From the NCBI GenBank assembly GCA_000720535.1, contig JOAZ01000031.1, positions 43,363-107,362 of the forward strand: a stretch of 64,000 nucleotides of DNA, written 5' to 3'. Position numbers and translations under genes: made by a program. Numbering within the stretch: position 1 is the stretch's first letter; each line of letters begins with the position of its first letter. Under the pieces are notes generated by a model, which made no database searches, was not told the DNA's origin, and saw nothing but the letters and a program-made list of their open reading frames with translations. This DNA comes from Streptomyces halstedii (GTDB taxonomy: Bacteria > Actinomycetota > Actinomycetes > Streptomycetales > Streptomycetaceae). Below, one piece after another: positions 39,117 through 46,530 of this stretch.

Positions 39117-39430
39117 TCAGCCCCCGAAGCTCCAGGAGACGGTGCCGTTCACGGTGACCAGGACCGCGAGGACGACCAGGTCGGCGACGCCGAGGGCGAG
39201 ACCCAGCAGGGCGCGGCCGCGCGCGCGGTGGAGCGGGCCAGCGCCAGGCAGGCCATCACGATCGCGGCGGGCCCCAGCAGGATGTTCATCACGAGGAGGC
39301 CCAGCAGCCCGAGGACGAACGAGGCGACCGTCAGCCCGTCCGCCTCACGGGAGGCGCGAGGGGCGCGAGGGGCGCGAGGGGCGTGAGGGGCCTGGGTGGT
39401 GCGAGGGCCCGGTGTGCTGGTGAGTGCCAT
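39117..39430 (-). pseudogene. DUF4190-like membrane protein gene with a frameshift
   Basis: From ATG 39430 (GGAGGT upstream) the frame encodes an Ala-Pro-Arg repeat stretch, then DGLTVASFVLGLLGLLVMNI, a typical DUF4190 first helix. After ALARSTAR the frame is lost inside a GCGCGCGCGG run; shifting by one base restores RALLGLALGVADLVVLAVLV and NGTVSWSFGG with a stop at 39117. The alternative reading ends at 39149. It is either a real one-base lesion or a sequencing error in a GC run. A short 9-bp tandem (39353-39388) underlies the Ala-Pro-Arg repeat. Confidence 0.7.
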
Positions 39431-39513
39431 GGTGCGGACACCTCCGGTTCCGGTGGGGGGACCCGGCCGGATCACGGCCGGGGAAGAGGCGGGAAGGGCC
39501 GGGGCGGTGGCGG

Positions 39514-39669
39514 TCAGCGGGTCCGGCGGGTGAAGCCCTCACGGACCGCGAAGGCCACCAGCCAGACCCCGATCAGGCCCGCCGCGGTGAGGGCCAGGGG
39601 CACCGGCAGATGGGCGACGGCTCCGAGGACGACACCCAGCAGGAGCAGAGCGGCGACGAGGACGAACAT
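39514..39669 (-). CDS. Small membrane protein, divergent from the TetR regulator
   Basis: A 51-residue protein with two hydrophobic segments (VLVAALLLLGVVLGAVAHLP; LALTAAGLIGVWLVAFAVRE) and a basic tail, FTRRTR. ATG 39669 has AAAGGGG about 7 nt upstream. It diverges from the FabR-like regulator across 106 bp holding operator-like repeats, so it may be one of that regulator's targets. Function unknown. Confidence 0.7.
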   Translation of the reverse strand: MFVLVAALLLLGVVLGAVAHLPVPLALTAAGLIGVWLVAFAVREGFTRRTR

Positions 39670-39750
39670 GTGAGCCCCTTTCCGTGAACAGGTCGGAGTA
39701 CGACTGTTCACTGACTATCCAGTCTAGTGCGCCTGCCCCTTCCTCCGGTC

Positions 39751-39768
39751 GGAGAACAGTTGTTTACT
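39751..39768. promoter_or_regulatory. Operator-like imperfect palindrome before the TetR gene
   Basis: GGAGAACAGTTGTTTACT resembles the AGTGAACA-N2-TGTTCACT shape of DesT/FabR-type operators. It ends 8 bp before the regulator's ATG. A second inverted pair, GTGAACA (39684-39690) and TGTTCAC (39705-39711), lies 40-65 bp further up toward the small membrane gene. Autoregulation is inferred. Confidence 0.5.
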
Positions 39769-39775
39769 GAATGGC

Positions 39776-40399
39776 ATGAGTCACACCCCCGGCGTCCGCC
39801 AGGCCCAGAAGCTGAGGACCCGCCAGGCCCTGCTGGACGCGGCGCTGACCCTGCTGGAGCACCAGAGCCTCAGCAGCCTCGGCCTGCGCGAGGTGACGCG
39901 GAACGCGGGTGTGACCCCGACCGCCTTCTACCGGCACTTCGACGGCATGGCGGCGCTCGGGGTGGCCCTCGTGGAGGAGGCGCTGGGCAGCCTGCACGGC
40001 ATGATCGGGGCGGTGCTGGCCGACACCGGCGACAGCGAGGAGCGCCTGGACCGAAGCGTCGAGCTGATCGCCCGTCATGTCGCCGCGCGGCCCGCCCACT
40101 TCCGGTTCATCGCCCGGGAGCAGCACGGCGGGGTGGGCCCGGTGCGGGAGGCGATAGCCGCCCAGGTGCGCGCGTTCACCGAGGAGGTGGCGGCGGCGGT
40201 CGCCACGGAACCCGAGTCGGCCGGCTGGGACCGGCCCGACCTCCTGATGCTGGCCGGCCTGTACGTCGACCACATGGTGCTCACCGCCTCCGCGCTGCTG
40301 GACGCGGCCGGCCCCGAGGAGGAACGCGAGGTCGTCCGCACCGCCCGGCGCAGGCTGCGCCTGGTCACCCTGGGCCGCGCGCACTGGCTGGACGGCTGA
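39776..40399 (+). CDS. TetR-family regulator, FabR-like
   Basis: A 207-residue regulator with an N-terminal helix-turn-helix, LSSLGLREVTRNAGVTPTAF ending YRHF. The ligand domain keeps the FabR pattern ARPAHFRFIAREQHGGVGPV. FabR and DesT tune unsaturated fatty acid synthesis in gamma-proteobacteria by sensing acyl-CoA/ACP pools; a lipid-sensing role here is by family resemblance only. The start is ATG 39776. Operator-like sequences lie immediately upstream, and a strong hairpin follows the stop. Confidence 0.85.
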   Translation: MSHTPGVRQAQKLRTRQALLDAALTLLEHQSLSSLGLREVTRNAGVTPTAFYRHFDGMAALGVALVEEALGSLHGMIGAVLADTGDSEERLDRSVELIARHVAARPAHFRFIAREQHGGVGPVREAIAAQVRAFTEEVAAAVATEPESAGWDRPDLLMLAGLYVDHMVLTASALLDAAGPEEEREVVRTARRRLRLVTLGRAHWLDG

Positions 40400-40415
40400 C
40401 ACCCCCGCACGGCGC

Positions 40416-40441
40416 CGGGACAGCCCTTGAGGGCTGTCCCG
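40416..40441 (+). terminator. Terminator hairpin after the FabR-like gene
   Basis: A perfect 11-bp stem (CGGGACAGCCC and complement) has a TTGA loop, 17 bp after the stop. The right arm can instead pair with a second complement, CGGGACA, at 40452-40458, giving two mutually exclusive stems ahead of the broken hydrolase gene. Confidence 0.75.
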
Positions 40442-40476
40442 TCATCCCTGGCGGGACACCCCTTAGCCTCGTCGCC

Positions 40477-41310
40477 ATGACCGACTGGATTCTCGACCGG
40501 ACCTTCGACAGCTCCTCGGGCGAGGTGCGCTGGGCCGCGCTCGGCCCCGAGGAGGCGCCCCCCGTGGTCCTGGTGCACGGGACGCCCTTCTCCTCGTACG
40601 TCTGGCGCGGCATCGCCCGTGCGCTCGCCCAGGACCACCGGGTGTAGGTGTGGGACCTGCCCGGCTACGGGACGTCGGCCCAGTACGACGGCCAGGACGT
40701 GTCGCTGAGGGCCCAGGGCCGGGTGCTGGCCGAGCTGACCGGCCACTGGGGGCTGAGCGGACCCGCCGTGGTGGCCCACGACTTCGGCGGCTGCGTCGCC
40801 CTGCGCGCCCGCCTCCTGCACGGCGTCCGCTACAGCCGCCTCGCGCTGGTCGACCCGGTGGCCCTGGCCCCCTGGGGCTCGCCGGTCTACCGGCTGTTCG
40901 GCGGCCGGCCCGAGGTCTTCGGCGCCCTCCCACCGGACCTGCACCGCGCCCTGGTCAGGGAGTACGTGGGCTCCGCGAGCCACCTCGGCCTGCGCCCGGC
41001 GGTGCTCGACCGGCTCACCGGCCCCTGGTGCACCGAGTCCGGACAGCCCGCCTTCTACCGGCAGATCGCCCAGAACGACCAGCGGTTCACGGACGAGATC
41101 CAGGACCGCTACGGGGAGTTGGACCTGCCCGTCCTGATCTGCTGGGGCACCGAGGACACCTGGATCCCGGTCGCCCGCGCCCATGAACTCGCCGCGCTGA
41201 TCCCGGACGCCCGGCTACAGCTGATCGACGGGGCCGGGCACCTCGTCCAGGAGGACGCGCCCGCCGAACTGACCGCCGCGCTCACCCGCTTCTTGCGTAC
41301 GGCCCCCTGA
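40477..41310 (+). pseudogene. Alpha/beta hydrolase (haloalkane-dehalogenase-like) interrupted by an in-frame TAG
   Basis: From ATG 40477 the frame encodes a hydrolase N-terminus with VVLVHGTPFSSYVWRGIARA, then meets TAG at 40645-40647 (codon 57). The same frame continues without other damage: VWDLPGYGTSAQYDGQDVSL, the nucleophile motif VVAHDFGGCVAL, Asp in LICWGTEDTWIPV and His in IDGAGHLVQEDAP. The normal residue would be Tyr (HRVYVWDLPGYG), so one base, C or T to G, explains the stop. All catalytic residues survive, which points to a recent mutation or a sequencing error. Confidence 0.85.
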
Positions 41311-41380
41311 CGGCGGCGGCCCCGGGCGGCGGGCGTCGGGCGTCGGGACCGAGGGAGCGGGTGAGCGGGCCCGGCCGGTC

Positions 41381-42244
41381 TCAGCCGCGCGGGGCGCGGG
41401 CCAGCTGACGCGACTGGGCCACCAGGCGTCCCGCGCTGTCCCACACGTCGGCGTCCTCCTCCAGGAAGCCGCCCGCGAGGTTGCGGGTGGTGATGGAGAC
41501 CCGGAGGGGGCCAGGGGCCGGGCGGCAGCGGATGTGGGTGGTCAGCTCGATGGTGGGCGTCCAGCCCTTCAGCCCCAGCTCGAAGGCGGTCGGCGGCAGC
41601 GCGTCCACCGTCAGCAGCAGCGAGAACGGGTCCGGGTCCCGGCCGTCCGCGAGGCCGAACCAGCCCCGCATCTCGCCCTTGCCGGACGGTGCGCCGACGG
41701 CCCAGCCGACGGTCGCCGGGTCGAGCTTGATGTCGAGCCGCTCGGTGATGGCGGAGCTGCCGGGGATCGGCGCCGGGCCGTCGCCCGGGCCGAGGCAGTC
41801 CTCGCGCGGCGGGATGGCGGGCGGCTCGGCGGACGTACGGACCTCGTCGGTGAGCCCGTCCAGGTCGCCGTAGGTGGCGAGCACCCGGATGCGCTCGACC
41901 TCGGTGCCGTCCTCGGCGTACTGGAAGAGCGAGGCCTGACCGGTGGAGAGGGTCCGGCCGGTACGGACGGTCTGGGTGCGGATCACGGCGGGGCCGGGGG
42001 ACGAGGCCGTGAGGTAGTGCGCGGAGACGGAGAAGGGGTCGGAGTGCGGAAGGGCGTCGCTCAGCGCCCGGCCCAGCATCGCGAGCAGATAACCGCCGTT
42101 GACGGCCTGGATGATCGTCCAGCCCGCGGAGAGTTCGGCGTCGTAGACGCCCTTCTCCCGCAGGGTCACCGCCGTGTCGCGGTCGAACTCGCTGTCACCG
42201 ATGGTCGCCTGCGCGTCGCGCGCCCGAGCTGCTGCCTGTGCCAT
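41381..42244 (-). CDS. Acyl-CoA thioesterase-like protein (double hot-dog fold)
   Basis: A 287-residue protein with two hot-dog halves: SAGWTIIQAVNGGYLLAMLG, PFSVSAHYLTASSPGPAV and RTGRTLSTGQASLFQY in the first, FELGLKGWTPTIELTTHIRC in the second. This matches the TesB-like 4HBT_3 family that hydrolyses acyl-CoA. The start is ATG 42244 (GTG 42253 possible). A TTAC-N6-GTAG motif typical of TetR operators stands 25 bp upstream, consistent with control by an acyl-CoA-sensing regulator. Confidence 0.85.
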   Translation of the reverse strand: MAQAAARARDAQATIGDSEFDRDTAVTLREKGVYDAELSAGWTIIQAVNGGYLLAMLGRALSDALPHSDPFSVSAHYLTASSPGPAVIRTQTVRTGRTLSTGQASLFQYAEDGTEVERIRVLATYGDLDGLTDEVRTSAEPPAIPPREDCLGPGDGPAPIPGSSAITERLDIKLDPATVGWAVGAPSGKGEMRGWFGLADGRDPDPFSLLLTVDALPPTAFELGLKGWTPTIELTTHIRCRPAPGPLRVSITTRNLAGGFLEEDADVWDSAGRLVAQSRQLARAPRG

Positions 42245-42268
42245 GTCTCGCACGGTACACCGATCCTA

Positions 42269-42282
42269 TTACTGAGCGGTAG
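42269..42282. promoter_or_regulatory. TetR-type operator candidate before the thioesterase gene
   Basis: TTACTGAGCGGTAG is an imperfect palindrome close to the TTACYGACCRGTAA shape of several acyl-CoA-responsive TetR operators. It lies 25 bp upstream of the thioesterase start. Confidence 0.4.
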
Positions 42283-42295
42283 CTTTCTGTTCGGC

Positions 42296-42967
42296 TCAGG
42301 TGCCCGACGAGGTCTCCTCCGCCCGCGAGGAGCGCCGGTTGTAGGCGCGCGGCGCCCGCCAGTGGTAGCGCAGGGCCAGCAGACGCAGCACGAACGCGGT
42401 GACCACGGCGAGGGTGCTGGTGTACGCGTTGAGGGCGTCGAACCGGATGCAGAGGACGACCATCACCGAGCCGACGATCGCGGGCACCGCGTAGAGGTCA
42501 CGGTCCCAGCGCAGCAGCGACGGGACCTCGTTGGCCAGCACGTCGCGCAGCACACCGCCCCCGACGGCGGTGGCCAGCCCCAGGGTGGCGGACGAGGTGA
42601 GGCCGAGCCCGTAGTCGTACGCCTTGACCGTGCCGGCCACGCAGAAGAGGCCCAGCCCGGCCGCGTCGAAGACGTTGACGCCGACCTGGATGCGCTCCAC
42701 GTGCGGGTGCAGGAAGAAGACCAGCCCGGCGGCGAGCAGCGGGGTGGTGAAGTAGCCGAGGTCGGTGAAGGCGGCCGGGGGGATGGCCCCGATGATCACA
42801 TCACGGAAGATCCCCCCGCCCAGCGCTGTCACCTCGGCGAGAACGGCGATGCCGAAGACATCGAAGTTCTTGCGTACGGCGAGCAGCGCGCCCGAGATCG
42901 CGAAGACGAAGATTCCGACGATGTCGAGCGCGTGCTGGACGGAGGGGGTGAAGAGTTCGTTGAGCAC
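42296..42967 (-). CDS. TRIC-type cation channel family protein (UPF0126)
   Basis: A 223-residue membrane protein with seven helices arranged as two repeats, each with a Gly-rich kink: TALGGGIFRDVIIGAIPPAA and TAVGGGVLRDVLANEVPSLL. This duplicated GGGxxRD motif defines the family, whose bacterial members form trimeric potassium-permeable channels. The start is GTG 42967. It ends just before the thioesterase promoter and begins 18 bp after the dppF stop on the same strand. Confidence 0.9.
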   Translation of the reverse strand: MLNELFTPSVQHALDIVGIFVFAISGALLAVRKNFDVFGIAVLAEVTALGGGIFRDVIIGAIPPAAFTDLGYFTTPLLAAGLVFFLHPHVERIQVGVNVFDAAGLGLFCVAGTVKAYDYGLGLTSSATLGLATAVGGGVLRDVLANEVPSLLRWDRDLYAVPAIVGSVMVVLCIRFDALNAYTSTLAVVTAFVLRLLALRYHWRAPRAYNRRSSRAEETSSGT

Positions 42968-42985
42968 CGGACAATTGTGCCGGTC

Positions 42986-44344
42986 CTACTCCTTGGTCTT
43001 GCCCTCCGCGTCCCCGGTGGCCGGCTCGGCGGCCTTGGGAGACTCCCCGGTGGCCGGCTCGGCGGCCTTGGGAGACTCCCCGGTGGCCGGCTCGGCGGCC
43101 TTCGGAGACACCTCGGCCTCCGGCTCCGGCGCCTCGGCGGCCTCCACGACCTCCGCCGCCTCCACGGCCTCGGTCTCCACGGCCTCCGGCGCCTTCACGA
43201 CCCCGGCCTCCGGCGCGGCGGGGGCCTCAGGCGCGGGTGCCTCGGGGGCCTTGGCCGGTGCCACCGTGATGACGTCCGCCTCCAGCGGCGCGTCTCCCGG
43301 GGCCTGGTCCTCGCCGTTCTCGGGGTGGTGGCAGGCCACCTGGTGCCCGGTCTTCAGCTGGATCAGCGGCGGCTCGGTCGTCTTGCAGATCTGCGTCGCC
43401 TTCCAGCACCGGGTGTGGAAGCGGCAGCCCGTGGGCGGCGAGATCGGCGAGGGCACGTCGCCCTTGAGCAGGATGCGCTCGCTCTTCGCACCGCGCCGGC
43501 GCGGGTCCGGCACCGGGACCGCCGACATGAGCGCCTTCGTGTACGGGTGCATGGGCGCCTCGTACAGCGAGCCGCGGTCGGCCAGCTCGACGATCTTGCC
43601 GAGGTACATGACCGCGATCCGGTCGGAGACGTGCCGGATCACCGACAGGTCGTGCGCGATGATCAGGTACGTGAGGCCGAGCTCGTCCTGGAGGTCGTCC
43701 AGCAGGTTCACCACCTGGGCCTGGATCGACACGTCCAGCGCCGACACCGGCTCGTCCGCGACGACGAGCTTCGGCTTGAGCGCGAGCGCGCGGGCGATGC
43801 CGATGCGCTGGCGCTGGCCGCCGGAGAACTCGTGCGGGTAGCGGTTGTAGTGCTCGGGGTTGAGCCCGACCAGCTCCAGCAGACGCTGCACCTCCGCCTT
43901 CACGCCGCCCTCGGGCGTGACGCCCTGGAGCCGGAAGGGGGTCCCGACGATCCCGCCGACCGTGTGGCGCGGGTTCAGCGAACCGTACGGGTCCTGGAAG
44001 ATCATCTGGATGTCCCGGCGCATCGGACGCAGCCGGCCCGCCGACATGTGGGTGATGTCCTTGCCCTGGAACTCGATCGTGCCGCCGGTCGGCTCCAGCA
44101 GCCGGGTCACCAGCCGTCCCATGGTGGACTTGCCGCAGCCCGACTCACCGACGACGCCCAGGGTCTCCCCCGGCCGCACGTCGAAGCTCAGCCCGTCGAC
44201 GGCCTGGACCGCTCCGACCTTGCGCTTGAGCACACCCTTGGTGATCGGGAAGTGCTTGACCAGGCCGCTGACATTGAGGAGCGGCTCCGACCCGTCCGCC
44301 TGCTCCGCGGACGCCGCGGCGGCCTTGTTCTTCAGATCAGTCAC
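42986..44344 (-). CDS. Oligopeptide ABC transporter, ATP-binding protein (DppF/OppF type) with repeat tail
   Basis: A 452-residue ATPase. Walker A is GVVGESGCGKSTMGRLV, the signature FSGGQRQRIGIARALALKPK, Walker B LVVADEPVSALDVSIQAQVV, and the oligopeptide C-terminal region contains CRFHTRCWKATQICK, a likely iron-sulfur or metal-binding cysteine cluster. The last 130 residues are an unusual Ala/Pro/Glu tail that ends in three perfect 11-residue repeats, KAAEPATGESP. Its ATG overlaps the preceding ATPase gene by 4 bp (ATGA), so the two are coupled. It is the last gene of the operon. Confidence 0.93.
   Translation of the reverse strand: MTDLKNKAAAASAEQADGSEPLLNVSGLVKHFPITKGVLKRKVGAVQAVDGLSFDVRPGETLGVVGESGCGKSTMGRLVTRLLEPTGGTIEFQGKDITHMSAGRLRPMRRDIQMIFQDPYGSLNPRHTVGGIVGTPFRLQGVTPEGGVKAEVQRLLELVGLNPEHYNRYPHEFSGGQRQRIGIARALALKPKLVVADEPVSALDVSIQAQVVNLLDDLQDELGLTYLIIAHDLSVIRHVSDRIAVMYLGKIVELADRGSLYEAPMHPYTKALMSAVPVPDPRRRGAKSERILLKGDVPSPISPPTGCRFHTRCWKATQICKTTEPPLIQLKTGHQVACHHPENGEDQAPGDAPLEADVITVAPAKAPEAPAPEAPAAPEAGVVKAPEAVETEAVEAAEVVEAAEAPEPEAEVSPKAAEPATGESPKAAEPATGESPKAAEPATGDAEGKTKE
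43011..43109. repeat. 33-bp tandem repeat (three copies) in the ATPase tail
   Basis: Three direct copies start at 43011, 43044 and 43077. The first two are identical and the third differs by one base. The unit is a multiple of three, so copy-number change would preserve the frame and only lengthen or shorten the protein tail. Confidence 0.92.
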
Positions 44345-45453
44345 AGCTTCGGCGCAATCTCTTCGGTCCAGATCCGGTCCCGCTGCTCACGCGTCATGTG
44401 GCACGCGGAGTAGTGTCCCTCGCCGTCGCCGGCCGGCTTCAGCTCCGGGCGCTCGGTGCGGGTGATGTTGTCCGCGGGCACGTCGGCGTACGGGCAGCGG
44501 GGATGGAAGGCGCAGCCGGACGGGACGTTGATGAGGCTGGGCGGCGAGCCCTTGACCGGGACGAGCCGCTCGGTCTGCTCCCGGTCGATACGGGGCATGG
44601 AGCCGAGCAGCCCCCAGGTGTAGGGGTGCTGCGGCTGGTAGAAGACCTCTTCCGCGGTGCCGCGTTCGACGCAGCGGCCGGCGTACATCACGAGCAGGCT
44701 GTCCGCGATCTCGGCGACGACGCCCAGGTCGTGGGTGATCATGACGACCGCGGAGCCGAACTCCTTCTGGAGGTCCCGGATCAGGTCGAGGATCTGGGCC
44801 TGGACGGTCACGTCGAGGGCGGTCGTCGGCTCGTCGGCGATCAGCAGCCTGGGGTTGTTGACCAGGGCCATCGCGATCATCGCGCGCTGGCGCATCCCGC
44901 CGGAGAACTGGTGCGGGTAGTCCTCGTAACGGCGCTGCGGCTCGGGGATGCCGACCCGGTCGAGCATCTCGATCGCGCGCTTCTTCGCGGTCTTCTTGTC
45001 GACCTTGTGGTGGACCCGGTGGGCCTCCACGATCTGCGAGCCGATGCTGTAGTACGGGTGCAGGGCCGACAGCGGGTCCTGGAAGATCATGGCCATCTTC
45101 TGGCCGCGCAGCTTCCGTACGCGCTCGGGTCCGGCCCCGATCAGCTCCTCGCCGTCGAGCCAGATCTCACCGCCGATCCGGGCCCGCTCCGAGGTGTGCA
45201 GGCCCATGATCCCCAGCGAGGTCACGGACTTGCCGGACCCGGACTCACCGACGATGCCGAGCGTCTGACCGGCCTTCAGGTCGAAGCTGACGCCGTCCAC
45301 GGACTTGACCAGGCCGTCGTCGGTGTCGAAGTGGACACTGAGGTTGCGTACGGAGAGGAACTCCTTCGCGTCGTCCGACGCGTCCCGGGGTGCGGGGACC
45401 GAGCCCGGGGAGGCGTCCCGCGCCGGGGACTTCTTCTTGTCTACCTCGCTCAT
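44341..45453 (-). CDS. Oligopeptide ABC transporter, ATP-binding protein (DppD/OppD type)
   Basis: A 370-residue ATPase paired with the DppF-type partner. Walker A is GIVGESGSGKSVTSLG, the signature FSGGMRQRAMIAMALVNNPR, Walker B LLIADEPTTALDVTVQAQIL. The C-terminal peptide-transporter extension includes CAFHPRCPYADVPADN. The start is ATG 45453, overlapping the permease stop by 4 bp. It would drive uptake of peptides at the inner face of the membrane. Confidence 0.95.
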   Translation of the reverse strand: MSEVDKKKSPARDASPGSVPAPRDASDDAKEFLSVRNLSVHFDTDDGLVKSVDGVSFDLKAGQTLGIVGESGSGKSVTSLGIMGLHTSERARIGGEIWLDGEELIGAGPERVRKLRGQKMAMIFQDPLSALHPYYSIGSQIVEAHRVHHKVDKKTAKKRAIEMLDRVGIPEPQRRYEDYPHQFSGGMRQRAMIAMALVNNPRLLIADEPTTALDVTVQAQILDLIRDLQKEFGSAVVMITHDLGVVAEIADSLLVMYAGRCVERGTAEEVFYQPQHPYTWGLLGSMPRIDREQTERLVPVKGSPPSLINVPSGCAFHPRCPYADVPADNITRTERPELKPAGDGEGHYSACHMTREQRDRIWTEEIAPKL

Positions 45454-46496
45454 GAGAGCCTCACCCGGGGGTCGATCGCGGCGTACACGAGGTCCACCAG
45501 CAGGTTGCAGAGAACGATGAAGAAGGCGGCGACCAGCGTCACGCCCATCACCTTGGGCAGGTCGGCGGTGGTCACGCCGTTGATGGCCATGGCGCCCATG
45601 CCCTGGAAGGAGAAGACGCGTTCGGTGATGACCGCGCCGCCGAGCAGCAGCGCGAAGTCCATGCCGAAGATGGTGACGAGCGGGGTGAGCGCCGCGCGCA
45701 GACCGTGCTTGACGACCACCTTGCGTTCCTTCAGGCCCTTGGCGCGGGCGGTTCTGATGTAGTCCTCGCCCATCGTCTCCAGCATCCCGGCCCGGGTGAG
45801 CCGGGCGTAGAGCGCGGAGTAGAGCAGGGCGAGCGTGCACCAGGGAAGGACCAGGGACCCGGCCCATTCGAGTGGGTTCTCGGTGAACGGGACGTACTCA
45901 CCGTTACCGAAGATCGCCAGCACGACGAGACCGGTGAAGAACATCGGGAGCGAGACACCGGCGAGGGCCACGCCCATGGAGAGCCGGTCGAAGATCGAGC
46001 CGCGCTTCAGAGCCGAGACCACACCGGTGGCGACACCGGAGAGGACCCAGATCACCGCCGCGCCGACGGCCAGCGAGAGCGTGACCGGGATGCGGTCGAC
46101 GATCTGCGGCCAGATCTCGGTGTGCGTCTTGAAGGAGTAGCCGAAGCACGGGGCGTTGCAGGTGACCGGGTCGGGGCCGAACTGGTACTCGGCGCCGACG
46201 ACGATGCCCTTGATGAAGTGCCAGTACTGGAGGTAGAGGGGCTGGTCGAGCCCCAGGTTCTTCTTGACCGCGGCGATGACGTCCGGGTCGGGGCTCTTCC
46301 CGACGTACTGGGCCGCCATCGAGTCGAGGGTCTGCCCGCCGAGTCGGGGCACGAGGAAGAAGATCGCGAACGTGACTGCGCTGACCACCAGCAGCAGCAA
46401 CACCGCGGCGAATACGCGTCGGATGATGTACGCAGCCACAGCCGTGCGGCGCCGGGCGGGCGGACGGGGTGTAGCCCGCCGGCCCGGCGCCTTCAC
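45450..46496 (-). CDS. Oligopeptide ABC transporter, permease (DppB/OppB type)
   Basis: A permease of up to 348 residues with six membrane helices. Helix 1 is FAAVLLLLVVSAVTFAIFFL. The cytoplasmic EAA loop that contacts the ATPases is MGEDYIRTARAKGLKERKVV, followed by HGLRAALTPLVTIFG. GTG 46496 has AAAGG 3 nt upstream; GTG 46439 (AAYIIRRVF) is an alternative without a site. The N-terminal 20 extra residues are basic and Pro-rich. Confidence 0.93.
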   Translation of the reverse strand: MKAPGRRATPRPPARRRTAVAAYIIRRVFAAVLLLLVVSAVTFAIFFLVPRLGGQTLDSMAAQYVGKSPDPDVIAAVKKNLGLDQPLYLQYWHFIKGIVVGAEYQFGPDPVTCNAPCFGYSFKTHTEIWPQIVDRIPVTLSLAVGAAVIWVLSGVATGVVSALKRGSIFDRLSMGVALAGVSLPMFFTGLVVLAIFGNGEYVPFTENPLEWAGSLVLPWCTLALLYSALYARLTRAGMLETMGEDYIRTARAKGLKERKVVVKHGLRAALTPLVTIFGMDFALLLGGAVITERVFSFQGMGAMAINGVTTADLPKVMGVTLVAAFFIVLCNLLVDLVYAAIDPRVRLS

Positions 46497-46530
46497 CTGC
46501 CTTTCAGGGGATGCTTTTGATGAACAGGTG

